Positions 42,686 through 52,244 are shown, numbered from the stretch's first letter. The stretch: DNA of 64,000 nucleotides from CAWIJJ01 sp963836405 (GCA_963836405.1 CAWIJL010000007.1:682001-746000), one strand, 5' to 3'. The notes: generated from the sequence alone by a model not told the origin. Made by a program: numbers and translations.

Positions 42686-45025
42686 TCAGAGGATTGCCTT
42701 CTCCACCGCGCCCCGCAGCTCTTTTTCGGAGGTGAAGCCCTCGAAACGTTTTACCTGCCTGCCGCTGCGGTCGAATATCAGCGTCACTGGCAGTTGCTCC
42801 AGTTTGTACGGTTCGTTGAGCGACTCCGCACCCAAGGCCACGGTGTACTCCATCGGATGCTTCTTGAGGAACGGCTGCACCCGCGCCAGTCCTTCTTCGT
42901 CCATGGAGACGCCCACCACGGCCAGACCCTTGTCGCCGTACTCTTTGTGGAGCTTGTTGAAACCCGGGATCTCCTGAATGCAAGGCACGCACCAGGTGGC
43001 CCAGAAGTTCACCACCACCACCTTGCCGGCAAACGCGGCCAGGTCGAGGGGAGAGCCGTCCAGTCTGGTCGCGCGCGGCAGGCCGGGACTTTCCGCTGCC
43101 GCGGCAGCGTCGAGAGCGGCCGGCGCCGGAGCGGGAGCGGCCGCCATTGTCTCGGTGGCCGATGCCGGGCGATCGGGCGCCTGCCCCTTCTGGAGAAACG
43201 CCATGAATTCGGCCGGATTCTTGGTCAGCCCCGGGAACGTCGCAATCACGTTCTCGTCGGCGTCCATGATGGCGTAATAAGGCTCCGCGATAGTGCCGAA
43301 TTTGGCCAGTTGCAGCTTCTGGTTCTCTTCCGATGCCGCATCGTTGCCGTCGCCGTAAAGGTCCACCAGCACGAAGCCCTGCATGAGCGCGGCAATCTCC
43401 GGCCGTGTGAACATGTTGGCCTTCATCCAGTGGCAGTTGGCGCAGGCATACCCGGTGAAATTGACGAAAATCAGTTTGCCTTCGCGACGCCCGCGCGCCA
43501 GGGCCTCGCGATACTGGTCCTTCATCCACACCAGGCCGGAACTCGCTGATCCGCCGCCCCCCGCGGCCGCCGCGGGCTGGGGCACGAACGCGTCCAGGTC
43601 ACCCAATCGCCCGCCGGACATGCCCGGAAAAAGGCTGATCGCAAATACCAGAAAGGCAATCCCCGTCAGCAGCCGGCCAAGGCCCAGCCGGTCGTCCGGC
43701 TTGATACCCTCCAGGCGCAGAAAGCCCAGCAGGTACAGCCCGGCCATCGCGAACAGCACGATCCACACCGCCAGAAAGCGCTCCCGCGTCAGGAACTCCC
43801 AGCGCATCACCTGGTCCACGCTGGCCAGGTATTTGAGACTTGCCGCCAGGATCACGAAACCCATCACCACCTTCACCCGCGCCATCCAGCCCCCGCTGCG
43901 CGGCATGCGCTGAAGATAGGAGGGAAACAGAGCCAGCAGGAAGAACGGTAGCGCCAACCCCGAGGCGAAACTCGCCATGCCCAGCAGCGGCCGCGACCCG
44001 CCGCCGGAAACCGAAGCGGCCAGCAGCGTGCCCACGAACGGACCCACGCACGCAAACGACGCGAGTGAAAACGTCAGCCCCATCAACAGGGTCCCCGCGA
44101 AGCCGCCCTTTTCCGAGGACCGGTTGAGCCGCGTCAGAATCGACGACGGGATGGTGATCTCGAAGGCTCCCAGCAGGCTCAGTCCGAAAGCGATGAAGAG
44201 CGCCGCGATGAACCCGTTGACCCACGGATTCGATCCCAACTGCACCACGCCGAACGGTCCCAGCAGCGCCGTCGCCGCCAGGCCCAGCCCGGAGAACAGC
44301 ACGACGATTCCCAGGCAGAACACCACCGCCTGCGCCACGCTGTCGGCCTTGCCGCCCGACTGCCGGTTCAGAAAGTACGACATCGTGATGGGGATCATCG
44401 GGAACACGCACGGGGTGAAGATCGAGGCCAGGCCGAACCCGAATGCCACCAGCAGAAACCCGCCGAGACCCTGGCTGGTCTGCGCCGTGGCGGGCGTCGC
44501 GCCCGGCGTTGGAGCCTTCGCCTCGGCAAACCCCGCCGGTATGGCCGCTGCCGCCGGCGCCGCGGGATCGATTGAGAGCGCCACCGTCCCGCTCCACCGC
44601 GAGGGCACGCATTGCGTCTCGGTGCAGGTCTGGAACCGGGACTTCAACTCGATCTGCGCCGGACCGGCGGTCGCGTCCTTGCTTACCGCGATCTCCAGCA
44701 GCAGCGTGACTTCGCCTTCGTAGGTTTCAGTGTCCGTTTCGAAGTTCGCGTCGTAAGCCCGTTTCGGGGGTGGCTGAAACAACCGCACGCCCTCCACCAA
44801 TTCGGGCGGACCCGCCTGGAACGACGTGGGAATGCCCGCCGCTGTGCTTCCGGAGTAGAGATGCCAGCCCGGGTCGATACGGCCCACCGCTTTGAGCAGT
44901 GCCGTGCCGCCTGGCCGCGCCGCGGGTTGCTCAGCCGTAACCGTCCAGGCCACGTGGGCCGTTTGCGCCGGTGCGGCCGCCGCCGCCAACGCCGCCAGCA
45001 ATATCGCCCTGAAAATGAGTCTCAT
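42686..45025 (-). CDS. dsbD: DsbD-type thiol:disulfide interchange protein fused to a TlpA thioredoxin
   Basis: Moves reducing power from the cytoplasm to the periplasm. About 779 residues from an ATG at 45025 (GGGAGG upstream). A signal peptide is followed by the DsbD alpha domain with CTETQCVPSRW, then a membrane domain of about eight helices with TPCVFPMIP, then a thioredoxin fold with GYACANCHWMKAN. An Ala/Pro-rich linker joins a second thioredoxin (TlpA/ResA type) with FWATWCVPCIQEIPG. The second thioredoxin is an addition to the usual DsbD layout. The gene is last in the yceD-rpmF-plsX run. Confidence 0.88.
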   Translation of the reverse strand: MRLIFRAILLAALAAAAAPAQTAHVAWTVTAEQPAARPGGTALLKAVGRIDPGWHLYSGSTAAGIPTSFQAGPPELVEGVRLFQPPPKRAYDANFETDTETYEGEVTLLLEIAVSKDATAGPAQIELKSRFQTCTETQCVPSRWSGTVALSIDPAAPAAAAIPAGFAEAKAPTPGATPATAQTSQGLGGFLLVAFGFGLASIFTPCVFPMIPITMSYFLNRQSGGKADSVAQAVVFCLGIVVLFSGLGLAATALLGPFGVVQLGSNPWVNGFIAALFIAFGLSLLGAFEITIPSSILTRLNRSSEKGGFAGTLLMGLTFSLASFACVGPFVGTLLAASVSGGGSRPLLGMASFASGLALPFFLLALFPSYLQRMPRSGGWMARVKVVMGFVILAASLKYLASVDQVMRWEFLTRERFLAVWIVLFAMAGLYLLGFLRLEGIKPDDRLGLGRLLTGIAFLVFAISLFPGMSGGRLGDLDAFVPQPAAAAGGGGSASSGLVWMKDQYREALARGRREGKLIFVNFTGYACANCHWMKANMFTRPEIAALMQGFVLVDLYGDGNDAASEENQKLQLAKFGTIAEPYYAIMDADENVIATFPGLTKNPAEFMAFLQKGQAPDRPASATETMAAAPAPAPAALDAAAAAESPGLPRATRLDGSPLDLAAFAGKVVVVNFWATWCVPCIQEIPGFNKLHKEYGDKGLAVVGVSMDEEGLARVQPFLKKHPMEYTVALGAESLNEPYKLEQLPVTLIFDRSGRQVKRFEGFTSEKELRGAVEKAIL

Positions 45026-45049
45026 CCGCGCCTCCCGCAAGAGGTGAAG

Positions 45050-46084
45050 CTACTCTTCCCGGGCGGCGGCCACCCGCTCGGCCCTGGACTGCTTCAGTTC
45101 ATCTTCGATCCGCTGGTTGATCTGCCCTTCGGAAAACTCCGCCGCCACGCGGATCGCGTTCTTGATCGCGTTCGCGTTCGACCGCCCGTGGCAGATGATG
45201 CACACGCCGCGCACGCCCAGCAGGGGCGCCCCGCCGTACTCGGAATAGTCCAGCCGCTTCTTGAAATCGCCGAATGCGTTCTTCGCCAGCACGTAGCCGA
45301 TCTTGCCGGAGATCGTCGCTTCAAGCGATTCGCGCAGCATGTGGCGGAACATGTCCACCAGGCCCTCGCTGACCTTCAGCGCCACGTTCCCGATAAAGCC
45401 GTCGCAGACCACCACGTCTACTTCGCCGCCGTAAATGTCGCGCCCCTCCACGTTGCCGATGAAGTTGAGGTTCAGGCTTTTCAGCAGCGGCGCCGCCGAG
45501 CGCGTCATCTCGTTGCCCTTGTGGTCTTCTTCCCCGATGGAGAGGATGCCGACGCGCGGCTTGGGACGCCCCAGAATGGTTCGCGAATAGATCTCCCCCA
45601 TCACCGCGAACTGCGCCAGCATGCGGGAAGAGCAATCGACATTGGCGCCGACATCGACCACCACTACCGGCGAACCCTTCACCACCGTGGGAAAGACGCC
45701 GGCCAGCGCCGGACGGTCCACTCCCGGAATCACGCCCTGCACCATCTTGGCGGTGGCCATCAGGGCGCCGGTATTGCCGGCGGACACGAAACCCTGCGCC
45801 GTGCCGTCACGCACCAGGCGCGAGGCGATCCGCATGGAGCTTTCGCGTTTGGTGCGCACCGCCTTGGCGGCGCTGTCCTCCATGGTGATCCGCTCCCGGG
45901 CATGGACCACGTCGATGGGCAGCAGACGCGCCCCGTCGTGCTGTGCGAGTTCGCGGCGAACCAGTTCCTCCTGGCCTACCAGAATCACTTTGACCCCAAG
46001 CGTCCTGGCGGCTCGGACGGCCCCTTCGACTTCCGCTTTGGGGGCGTGGTCCCCGCCCATTGCGTCTACGGCAATGGTCAGCAT
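45050..46084 (-). CDS. plsX: Phosphate acyltransferase PlsX
   Basis: Converts acyl-ACP to acyl-phosphate in phospholipid synthesis. The 344-residue protein starts MLTIAVDAMGGDHAPKAEVE, the standard N-terminus, and contains VSAGNTGALMATAKM and the later FIGNVEGRDIYGGEVDVVVC and KNAFGDFKKRLDYSEYGGAP blocks. It follows rpmF by 13 bases in the conserved yceD-rpmF-plsX order. Downstream the usual fabH is replaced by dsbD. Confidence 0.95.
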   Translation of the reverse strand: MLTIAVDAMGGDHAPKAEVEGAVRAARTLGVKVILVGQEELVRRELAQHDGARLLPIDVVHARERITMEDSAAKAVRTKRESSMRIASRLVRDGTAQGFVSAGNTGALMATAKMVQGVIPGVDRPALAGVFPTVVKGSPVVVVDVGANVDCSSRMLAQFAVMGEIYSRTILGRPKPRVGILSIGEEDHKGNEMTRSAAPLLKSLNLNFIGNVEGRDIYGGEVDVVVCDGFIGNVALKVSEGLVDMFRHMLRESLEATISGKIGYVLAKNAFGDFKKRLDYSEYGGAPLLGVRGVCIICHGRSNANAIKNAIRVAAEFSEGQINQRIEDELKQSRAERVAAAREE

Positions 46085-46096
46085 GTGGGGATGAGT

Positions 46097-46279
46097 TTAC
46101 TCCTGCTCGACTTCGACAACTTCGCGGCCCTTGTATTGTCCGCAGTGCGGGCATACGCGGTGCGGCAGTTTCGGCTCGTGGCAGTTGGGACACTCGGAAA
46201 GGCCGGCGGCCTTCAGCGCATCGTGCGCCCGGCGATTGCTCGTCCGCCGCTGGGAGTGTCTACGTTTGGGATTCGGCAT
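46097..46279 (-). CDS. rpmF: 50S ribosomal protein L32
   Basis: A 60-residue protein starting MPNPKRRHSQRRTSNRRAHD with the four-Cys zinc ribbon CPNCHEPKLPHRVCPHCGQY. The start ATG at 46279 gives the standard N-terminus; the frame extends upstream without family support. It lies between the DUF177 gene and plsX. Confidence 0.95.
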   Translation of the reverse strand: MPNPKRRHSQRRTSNRRAHDALKAAGLSECPNCHEPKLPHRVCPHCGQYKGREVVEVEQE

Positions 46280-46334
46280 ATCTCTTCCTTCGCTCTTGTT
46301 CGCGTCCGCGTTTCCGGACCGCAACTAACAAATT

Positions 46335-46862
46335 CTACTTGCTTTGCAGATTCTTCAGGGCGTTCCACCGGTCGCCGCCGTCTACGGGACGGCATTCACA
46401 GTCGGTCTCGTTCCGATTCTTGCCGCATACCGGGCATATCCCTTTGCAGGTCTCGCTGCAAACCCGCTGCATGGGCAGCGCCAGCAGCACCTGCTCGCGA
46501 AGCACGTCCTCAAGTTCGAGGCCGCCGTCTTCATAAAATCCGATCTCCGCTTCGCCTTCGTCGATCGCCACCTCTTCATCGCGCGCGATCGCCGAAGCAG
46601 GCCGGTAAAACAGGTCGAAGCGGGCGTCGAGCGGAAAACGTGCCCGTCCCAGGCAGCGGTCGCACTGCGCCGTCATCTCGACGGTATACCGCCCCTCAAT
46701 CCGCAGTTCCCCTTCTGCGTGCGCTATCAATTCCGCGGAACCCTGCGCGTGCAGCGGAGTAGCCTGCTCCAGCTCTTCTACCGAAAAATCGATCCCACCC
46801 GGAGCCAGGGTTTCGTCGAAGCGAACCTTCCGCCGCTCCATCTCTTTGACACTGAGGAACAT
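46335..46862 (-). CDS. yceD: YceD/DUF177 family protein
   Basis: A 175-residue protein of the family implicated in 23S rRNA metabolism in bacteria and plastids. The conserved TAQCDRCLGRARFPLDARF block and the C-terminal LALPMQRVCSETCKGICPVCGKNRNETDC cysteines are both present and probably bind zinc. The gene starts the yceD-rpmF-plsX run, a widely conserved order. Confidence 0.88.
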   Translation of the reverse strand: MFLSVKEMERRKVRFDETLAPGGIDFSVEELEQATPLHAQGSAELIAHAEGELRIEGRYTVEMTAQCDRCLGRARFPLDARFDLFYRPASAIARDEEVAIDEGEAEIGFYEDGGLELEDVLREQVLLALPMQRVCSETCKGICPVCGKNRNETDCECRPVDGGDRWNALKNLQSK

Positions 46863-46933
46863 AAGGACACACCTGGAATGTCGGGCAGAACCACTACATT
46901 ATAGCAGCGCCGGAAGCGGACGCGCACGTTCGT

Positions 46934-47896
46934 TCAGCTGGCCGAGCCTGCCCGCCGGGCCTCGTCGATCTCCACGATCTCCTCCGCGGTCAAACGGTAT
47001 TCGAGCGCGCCCAGCACGCCCCGGGCCTGCTCTGCCGACCGCATGCCCACAATCGCCGCCGTCACCGCCGGGTGCCGCAAAACCCAGGCGATCGCGGTCT
47101 CTCCCGCCGACCTGCCGTGCCGCGCGCCGATTCGCCGCATTACCTCCGCCAATTCCAGGTTGCGCGAAAGGTTCGGCTCCTGGAAGGCGAGCGCGCGCTT
47201 CCGGAAATCGTCCTGCGGGAATGCCGCCACCCGCTCCCGCGTCATGCCTCCCGAGAGCAGTCCCGATTTCATCGGCGAATACGCGATCGCTCCGATGCCG
47301 TGCTGTTGGCAATATGGCAGAAGTTCCCGTTCAATCTCCGGCGAAACGGCGGAATATGGCGGCTGGAGCGAGGTGATGGGCGCGATTTTCCGGCAGCGCT
47401 CCAGTTGCCCGGTGTTGAAATTGGAAACGCCGATCCACCGCACTTTGCCCTGTTCCCGCAGTTTGGCCAGCTCCGTCCAGCCCTCCTCGATATCCTCGTC
47501 CGGCTCGGGCCAGTGGATCTGGTACAGGTCGATGGCGTCCACGTGCAGCCGCCGCAGGCTGTTCTCGCACTCCCGGCGCACCGAATCCGCCTTCAGCGAT
47601 TTGCCGATCTCCCGCTTTTCGTTCCATACGCGCTCACACTTGGTAAACACAAAGGGCTTACGGCTGCGGCCCTCCAACGCCCGCGCTACGACCTCCTCGG
47701 AATGGCCGAGCCCGTACACGGCCGCCGTATCGATCCAGTTCACCCCGCCATCCAGCGCCTCGCGGATGGCCGCCACGGACTCGTCATCGTCCTGCGGTCC
47801 CCAGGCGAAGGCCCATCCGCCGCCGCCCATCGCCCACGCTCCGACGCCTATGGGAGTGAGTTCCATATCACTGTTTCCAAGCCGTTTGATCTGCAT
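46934..47896 (-). CDS. Aldo/keto reductase
   Basis: A NADPH-dependent reductase of about 320 residues, TIM-barrel. Catalytic tetrad elements are visible: WIDTAAVYGLGHSEEV (Asp and Tyr), FTKCE (Lys) and YQIHWP (His). The cofactor segment IVGMRSAEQARGVLGALEYRLT follows. Substrate unknown. The start is uncertain between ATG 47896 and TTG 47914; I prefer the ATG. It is divergent from the FAD oxidoreductase with only about 24 bases between starts. Confidence 0.88.
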   Translation of the reverse strand: MQIKRLGNSDMELTPIGVGAWAMGGGGWAFAWGPQDDDESVAAIREALDGGVNWIDTAAVYGLGHSEEVVARALEGRSRKPFVFTKCERVWNEKREIGKSLKADSVRRECENSLRRLHVDAIDLYQIHWPEPDEDIEEGWTELAKLREQGKVRWIGVSNFNTGQLERCRKIAPITSLQPPYSAVSPEIERELLPYCQQHGIGAIAYSPMKSGLLSGGMTRERVAAFPQDDFRKRALAFQEPNLSRNLELAEVMRRIGARHGRSAGETAIAWVLRHPAVTAAIVGMRSAEQARGVLGALEYRLTAEEIVEIDEARRAGSAS

Positions 47897-47919
47897 CTCT
47901 TCTACAATATCCAAAGGTT

Positions 47920-49302
47920 GTGCCCACGTCGAAGGAACGCGCGGTGGTCATCGGCTCCGGCCCGAACGGCCTGAGTGCGGCCATCCTGCTGGCCCGCGCC
48001 GGCCGTTCGGTGGAGATTCTCGAACAGTCCGCGCAATCGGGCGGCGGCCTGCGCTCCGCCGAGCTGACGCTGCCCGGCTTCGTTCACGACGTATGTTCCG
48101 CCATCCACCCCCTGGCCGCCTGCTCGCCCTGTTTCGAGCTGTTTCCCCTGCGCGACTTCGGTCTCGAATGGGTGCACTCGGATGCGCCCCTGGCCCATCC
48201 CCTGGACGACGGTAGCGCGATCGTGCTCGAGCGTTCCCTGGGCGCCACCGCCGCCAATCTCGGGCCCGACGGCGAAGCCTGGCGCGCCCTCTTCGAACCG
48301 CTCGCCGCTTCCTGGGACAAACTCCGCCACGACGTGCTTGCGCCCATCCGCATTCCGCGCCACCCGGTCCTGCTGGCGCGCTTCGGCCTCAGCGCCATCC
48401 GTTCGGCGCGCGGCGTCGCCGAGTCGCGTTTCCGCGGCCCGCGCGCCCGCGCCCTGTTCGCGGGCATGGCGGCGCATTCCATCATGCCGCTCGATTCGGT
48501 TGCCAGCGCCGCCATAGGCCTGGTTATGGGCGTCGCCGCGCACACTCGCGGCTGGCCCTTCCCGCGGGGCGGCGCGCAGAAACTCGCCGGAGCACTGGCC
48601 GGCTACTTCGAATCGCTCGGCGGCGCGATCCGTACCGGCGCCCGCGCCGCCGCTCTCCCGGACGCGCCCATCGTCCTTTGCGACGTGACTCCCCGGCAGT
48701 TCGCGGCACTCGCGGGCGACCGCCTGCCCGCCGCCTACCGACGCTCTCTGGCGCGCTACCGCTACGGCTCCGGCGTCTTCAAAATGGACTGGGCGCTCGA
48801 CGGTCCCGTCCCCTGGCGCGCCCGCGAATGCGACCGGGCCGCTACCCTGCACCTGGGCGGAACGCTCGAAGAGATCGCCGCCTGGGAAGGCGGTTTTCGC
48901 GGACGCCCCTTCGTCCTTTTTGCCCAGCACACCCCGTTCGACCCCACGCGGGCTCCCGCCGGCAAACACACCGCCTGGGCATATTGCCACGTCCCCAACG
49001 GCTCCACCGTGGACATGTCCGGCGCCATCGAAGCGCAGGTGGAACGCTTCGCGCCCCGCTTCGCCTCCCGCATCCTCGCTCGCCACGCCATGGGACCCGC
49101 CGAACTCGAAAGGCGCAACCCCAACCTGGTCGGCGGCGATGTAGGCGGCGGCGCTCTCACGCTCTCTCAGATCCTTTTCCGGCCCACTCCACGCCTCTAT
49201 CGCACGCCGCTTCCCGGAGTTCTGCTCTGTTCGGCTTCCACTCCGCCCGGCGGCGGCGTGCACGGCATGTGCGGCTACCACGCCGTCCGCTCGCTCGGGT
49301 AA
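47920..49302 (+). CDS. FAD-dependent oxidoreductase, phytoene dehydrogenase-like
   Basis: A 460-residue NAD(P)/FAD-dependent oxidoreductase of the carotenoid-desaturase-like superfamily. The dinucleotide-binding motif is at residues 9-16 (VIGSGPNGL), followed by the conserved GGGLRSAELTLPGFVHD segment. The C-terminus carries STPPGGGVHGMCGYHAVRSL, the FAD-contact end motif of the family. No carotenoid synthesis genes are nearby, so the substrate is open. The start is a GTG. Confidence 0.83.
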   Translation: MPTSKERAVVIGSGPNGLSAAILLARAGRSVEILEQSAQSGGGLRSAELTLPGFVHDVCSAIHPLAACSPCFELFPLRDFGLEWVHSDAPLAHPLDDGSAIVLERSLGATAANLGPDGEAWRALFEPLAASWDKLRHDVLAPIRIPRHPVLLARFGLSAIRSARGVAESRFRGPRARALFAGMAAHSIMPLDSVASAAIGLVMGVAAHTRGWPFPRGGAQKLAGALAGYFESLGGAIRTGARAAALPDAPIVLCDVTPRQFAALAGDRLPAAYRRSLARYRYGSGVFKMDWALDGPVPWRARECDRAATLHLGGTLEEIAAWEGGFRGRPFVLFAQHTPFDPTRAPAGKHTAWAYCHVPNGSTVDMSGAIEAQVERFAPRFASRILARHAMGPAELERRNPNLVGGDVGGGALTLSQILFRPTPRLYRTPLPGVLLCSASTPPGGGVHGMCGYHAVRSLG

Positions 49303-49342
49303 TTTTGAGACCGCGTGCTATCCTCAAGCCAAGGCACCTCGG

Positions 49343-50203
49343 ATGCGCTGGGTAAAAGTTGGCTTCTTTGCGGCGGCACTTCTCTGCCTGCCGCTCCTCC
49401 TGGCCTGGCAGAACTTCCAGAAGCCCTGGCGCGAATATCCCGCCTTCGAATACAACACCTTCCCCATCCCGCCCGACTACCAGGAGAAAACGGAATTCGT
49501 TTTCGCGCGTCTGATGTATCCGAACGTGCAGTCCGGCTTCGGGTTTGGCGGACGGCGCCGCGGCGGCGGCTACGGCGCCGACTGGCGGCAGGGCTACACG
49601 CACTGGACTATGGACTACCCGCGCTCGGACCGTCACCTGATGCTGGCGCTGCGGCGACTCTCCCGCATTCACGCCCGTTCCGTCGAGCAGGCCATCAACG
49701 TGGAGGACGGCGACCATTACGACTGGCCCTGGCTCTACGCCGTCGAGGTCGGCCACTGGGATCTCACCGACCAGCAGACCGCCGCGCTGCGCGAATACCT
49801 CCTCCGCGGCGGATTTCTCATGGTGGACGATTTCCACGGCAACTACGAGTGGGAAATTTTCCAACGCGGCTTGAAGAAGATCTTCCCGGACCGCGACATC
49901 GTGGAATTGCCCAATTCCGACCAGATCTTCCATGTCGTCTACGACCTGGACGACCGCTACCAGGTGCCCGGCGCTCAAATCCTTTATTCCGGCCGGCCCT
50001 GCGAGCAGTGCGAGGACGGGGGCGCGGTGGAACACTGGCGGGCCGTTTACGACGACAAAGGCCGCGTCATGGTTGCCATATGCTTCAATATGGACTTGGG
50101 CGACTCCTGGGAACACGCAGATAATCCCGAGTACCCGCAGAAGTACTCGGCTCTGGGCATACGCATCGCCGTAAACTACATTACTTACGCGATGACACAT
50201 TGA
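49343..50203 (+). CDS. DUF4159 protein, first of a tandem pair
   Basis: A 286-residue exported protein (signal segment VGFFAAALLCLPLLLAW). The body contains KTEFVFARLMYP, DYPRSDRHLMLALRRLSRIH, LREYLLRGGFLMVDDFHGNYEWE and MVAICFNMDLGDSWEHADNP, the pattern of DUF4159, a family widespread in Acidobacteriota and related phyla. A Gly/Arg-rich insert lies near residues 66-76. Function unknown. The stop overlaps the start of the second paralogue. Confidence 0.8.
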   Translation: MRWVKVGFFAAALLCLPLLLAWQNFQKPWREYPAFEYNTFPIPPDYQEKTEFVFARLMYPNVQSGFGFGGRRRGGGYGADWRQGYTHWTMDYPRSDRHLMLALRRLSRIHARSVEQAINVEDGDHYDWPWLYAVEVGHWDLTDQQTAALREYLLRGGFLMVDDFHGNYEWEIFQRGLKKIFPDRDIVELPNSDQIFHVVYDLDDRYQVPGAQILYSGRPCEQCEDGGAVEHWRAVYDDKGRVMVAICFNMDLGDSWEHADNPEYPQKYSALGIRIAVNYITYAMTH

Positions 50204-51015
50204 TGCGCCGCGCACTAATTCTTATTCCCGCGGGGCTTGCGCTCTTGAGCGTCGTTTTCGCTCTCCAGCGCCCCTTCCGGGAATTTCAGCCGGTGGAATA
50301 CTACAGCGTTCCGCGCCCGCCGGACTGGAACGAAAAAACCGAGTTCGTGTTCGCCCGGCTCATGTATCCGTGGAACGGCTGGGGCATCCGCTACGGCGAC
50401 GACTGGCGCGAAGGCGCCTCCCACTGGGCCATCGACTACCCCCGTTCGGACCGCCACGTGGCCGTCGCCATTAGGCGGCTTACCCGCCTGCACGTGCGCT
50501 CCGTCGAGCAACCCGTCAATCTCGACGAGGGTGACCAGTTCGACTGGCCGTGGCTCTACGGCGTCGAAGTCGGGCACTGGGCGCTGACCGACCAGCAGGC
50601 GCGCGCCCTGCGCGAATACCTCCTGCGCGGCGGATTCTTCATGGTCGACGATTTCCACGGCCAGCAGGAATGGGACTTCTTCATGGACGGGATGAAGAAA
50701 GTGTTCCCCGACCGGCCCGTCGTCGACATCCCGGACGACGATCCCATCTTCCACGCGATCTTCGATCTCGACAATCGCTATCAGGTGCCAGGTGCCCAAT
50801 ACCTGTATTCCGGCCGGGTTTACGAAAAAGGCGGCGTCGGGGCCAAGTGGCGCGCCATCTACGACGACTACGGACGGATCATGGTCGCCATCTGCTTCAA
50901 TGTGGACCTCGGCGATTCCTGGGAATGGGCCGACCGCCCGCAGTACCCGGCGCGCTTTTCCGATATGGGCCTGCGCATTGCGGTCAACTATATCGCCTAC
51001 GCGTTCACTCACTGA
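50203..51015 (+). CDS. DUF4159 protein, second of a tandem pair
   Basis: A 270-residue paralogue of the preceding protein. It has the same order of blocks (KTEFVFARLMYP, DYPRSDRHVAVAIRRLTRLH, LREYLLRGGFFMVDDFHGQ, MVAICFNVDLGDSWEWADRP) and lacks the Gly/Arg-rich insert. The two are clearly a local duplication. It begins with an ATG embedded in the stop of the first gene, so the pair is translationally coupled. Function unknown. Confidence 0.8.
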   Translation: MRRALILIPAGLALLSVVFALQRPFREFQPVEYYSVPRPPDWNEKTEFVFARLMYPWNGWGIRYGDDWREGASHWAIDYPRSDRHVAVAIRRLTRLHVRSVEQPVNLDEGDQFDWPWLYGVEVGHWALTDQQARALREYLLRGGFFMVDDFHGQQEWDFFMDGMKKVFPDRPVVDIPDDDPIFHAIFDLDNRYQVPGAQYLYSGRVYEKGGVGAKWRAIYDDYGRIMVAICFNVDLGDSWEWADRPQYPARFSDMGLRIAVNYIAYAFTH

Positions 51016-51062
51016 ATATTTGTGATAGGATCTACCAAAGTTTTGTTCCACAGGAAACGCGT

Positions 51063-51695
51063 GTGCAAAAGGTTCTGCTCTTCACTGCGTTTGGGATACT
51101 TCTTCCGGCAACGCCCGCCCTCTGCCAACCTGCGGCGCCTATAGCCGTCTTCATGCGCTTCGACGCGGTTCCCGGGACGGCGGCTGTCGCCAGCATGAAA
51201 CGGGAAGTGGAGAAGCTGCTCCGGCCAGCCGGTGTCACGCTCGCCTGGCAAATGGAGAGTGAGAACCGGGGCGATCTGTCCTTCGCCGACCTGGTGGTCC
51301 TGCGCTTCAAGGGAAAATGCCGGGCCGAAGGCTGGCGGTGGGCCGTGAGCAACCTGGCAATCCCCGGGGAGAGCACCGCGCTCGGAGTAACGCGCGTCTC
51401 CCGCGGCCGTGTTCTGCCCTACAGCGAGATCGAATGCGATGAAGTGCGGCAGGCGCTCGCGTACCTTCCGGCCGGCAGCCACGACATCCAGCAGGTGCTG
51501 GGCCTGGCGCTGGGACGAGTGGTGGCGCACGAACTGTATCACGTTTTCGCGCACACCACCGAGCATGGTCGCGCCGGCCTGGCGCGCGCGTCCGAATCGC
51601 TGAAGGATCTCGTATCCACGCGCGAAACTACCTTCCGCGAGGAGGATGCGCAGGCCATTCGTAACGGTCTGCGGCACCGGCAAAGTCCGGACTAG
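51063..51695 (+). CDS. Exported HExxH metallopeptidase-like protein
   Basis: A 210-residue secreted protein from a GTG (signal VLLFTAFGILLPATPALCQ). VVAHELYHVFAHTTEHG contains HELYH, a zincin HExxH motif followed by a further His, suggesting a zinc metalloprotease-like fold. A third ligand is not clear. The rest has no recognised domain. It follows the DUF4159 pair by 47 bases and converges with the DinB gene. Confidence 0.6.
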   Translation: MQKVLLFTAFGILLPATPALCQPAAPIAVFMRFDAVPGTAAVASMKREVEKLLRPAGVTLAWQMESENRGDLSFADLVVLRFKGKCRAEGWRWAVSNLAIPGESTALGVTRVSRGRVLPYSEIECDEVRQALAYLPAGSHDIQQVLGLALGRVVAHELYHVFAHTTEHGRAGLARASESLKDLVSTRETTFREEDAQAIRNGLRHRQSPD

Positions 51696-52240
51696 CGCTG
51701 GCTCGCCTCCCCGGCGGCAACCTTCGCATTGAAATCGGCGGAACGATTCCGCGGAATGCTGAGGGATTTCCAGCTTGCGCCCGACAAGTGTTTGGCCAAC
51801 AGGACGATCTGTCCGACGTGGTAGGCGTAGTGCGCGATCTGGCGGTGGATCGCCTGGGTCACGGAGTGCGCCTCTCCGCGGATGTAAACGGTGCGGCCGA
51901 GATCCGCGTCGTTCAGCGGTTCGAGCGCGCCGAACACGAGCCCCCAGCCTTCGTTCCACATCGCGAGCACCGCCTCCCGGGTTGGCGGCGGTTCCACGAA
52001 TTCGGAATCGCGCATGCGATCCGGCTTTTCGCCGTCCGAATTCAGAAAATCGGTCCAGCGGGAGCGCATGTTGCCGGCCATGTGTTTCACGATCTGCGCG
52101 ATCGAGTTCATCTCCGGGTCGAGCACCGCAAACAGTTGTTCGTCGGAAAGCTGGTCGATGGCGCGCTCGCCCAGTTTCTTGTAGTGGCGGAAAATGGCCA
52201 GCGAGTCGGTGAGGCAGGATTGGGTGAATTCGAGTGCCAT
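51692..52240 (-). CDS. DinB-like (DUF1572) protein
   Basis: A 182-residue four-helix-bundle protein of the DinB superfamily, with metal-ligand-like residues in NSIAQIVKHMAGNMRSRW and HRQIAHYAYHVGQIVLLAKH. These proteins are often thiol-linked transferases, but the reaction here is not known. Its stop overlaps the end of the HExxH gene on the other strand by a few bases. Confidence 0.8.
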   Translation of the reverse strand: MALEFTQSCLTDSLAIFRHYKKLGERAIDQLSDEQLFAVLDPEMNSIAQIVKHMAGNMRSRWTDFLNSDGEKPDRMRDSEFVEPPPTREAVLAMWNEGWGLVFGALEPLNDADLGRTVYIRGEAHSVTQAIHRQIAHYAYHVGQIVLLAKHLSGASWKSLSIPRNRSADFNAKVAAGEASQR

Positions 52241-52244
52241 CCCT

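Noticed and set aside
47902..49281. Minus-strand frame of 459 codons opposite the FAD oxidoreductase
   Set aside because: Low-complexity Gly/Ala/Arg translation without motifs; the plus strand has a clear Rossmann motif and family ends.
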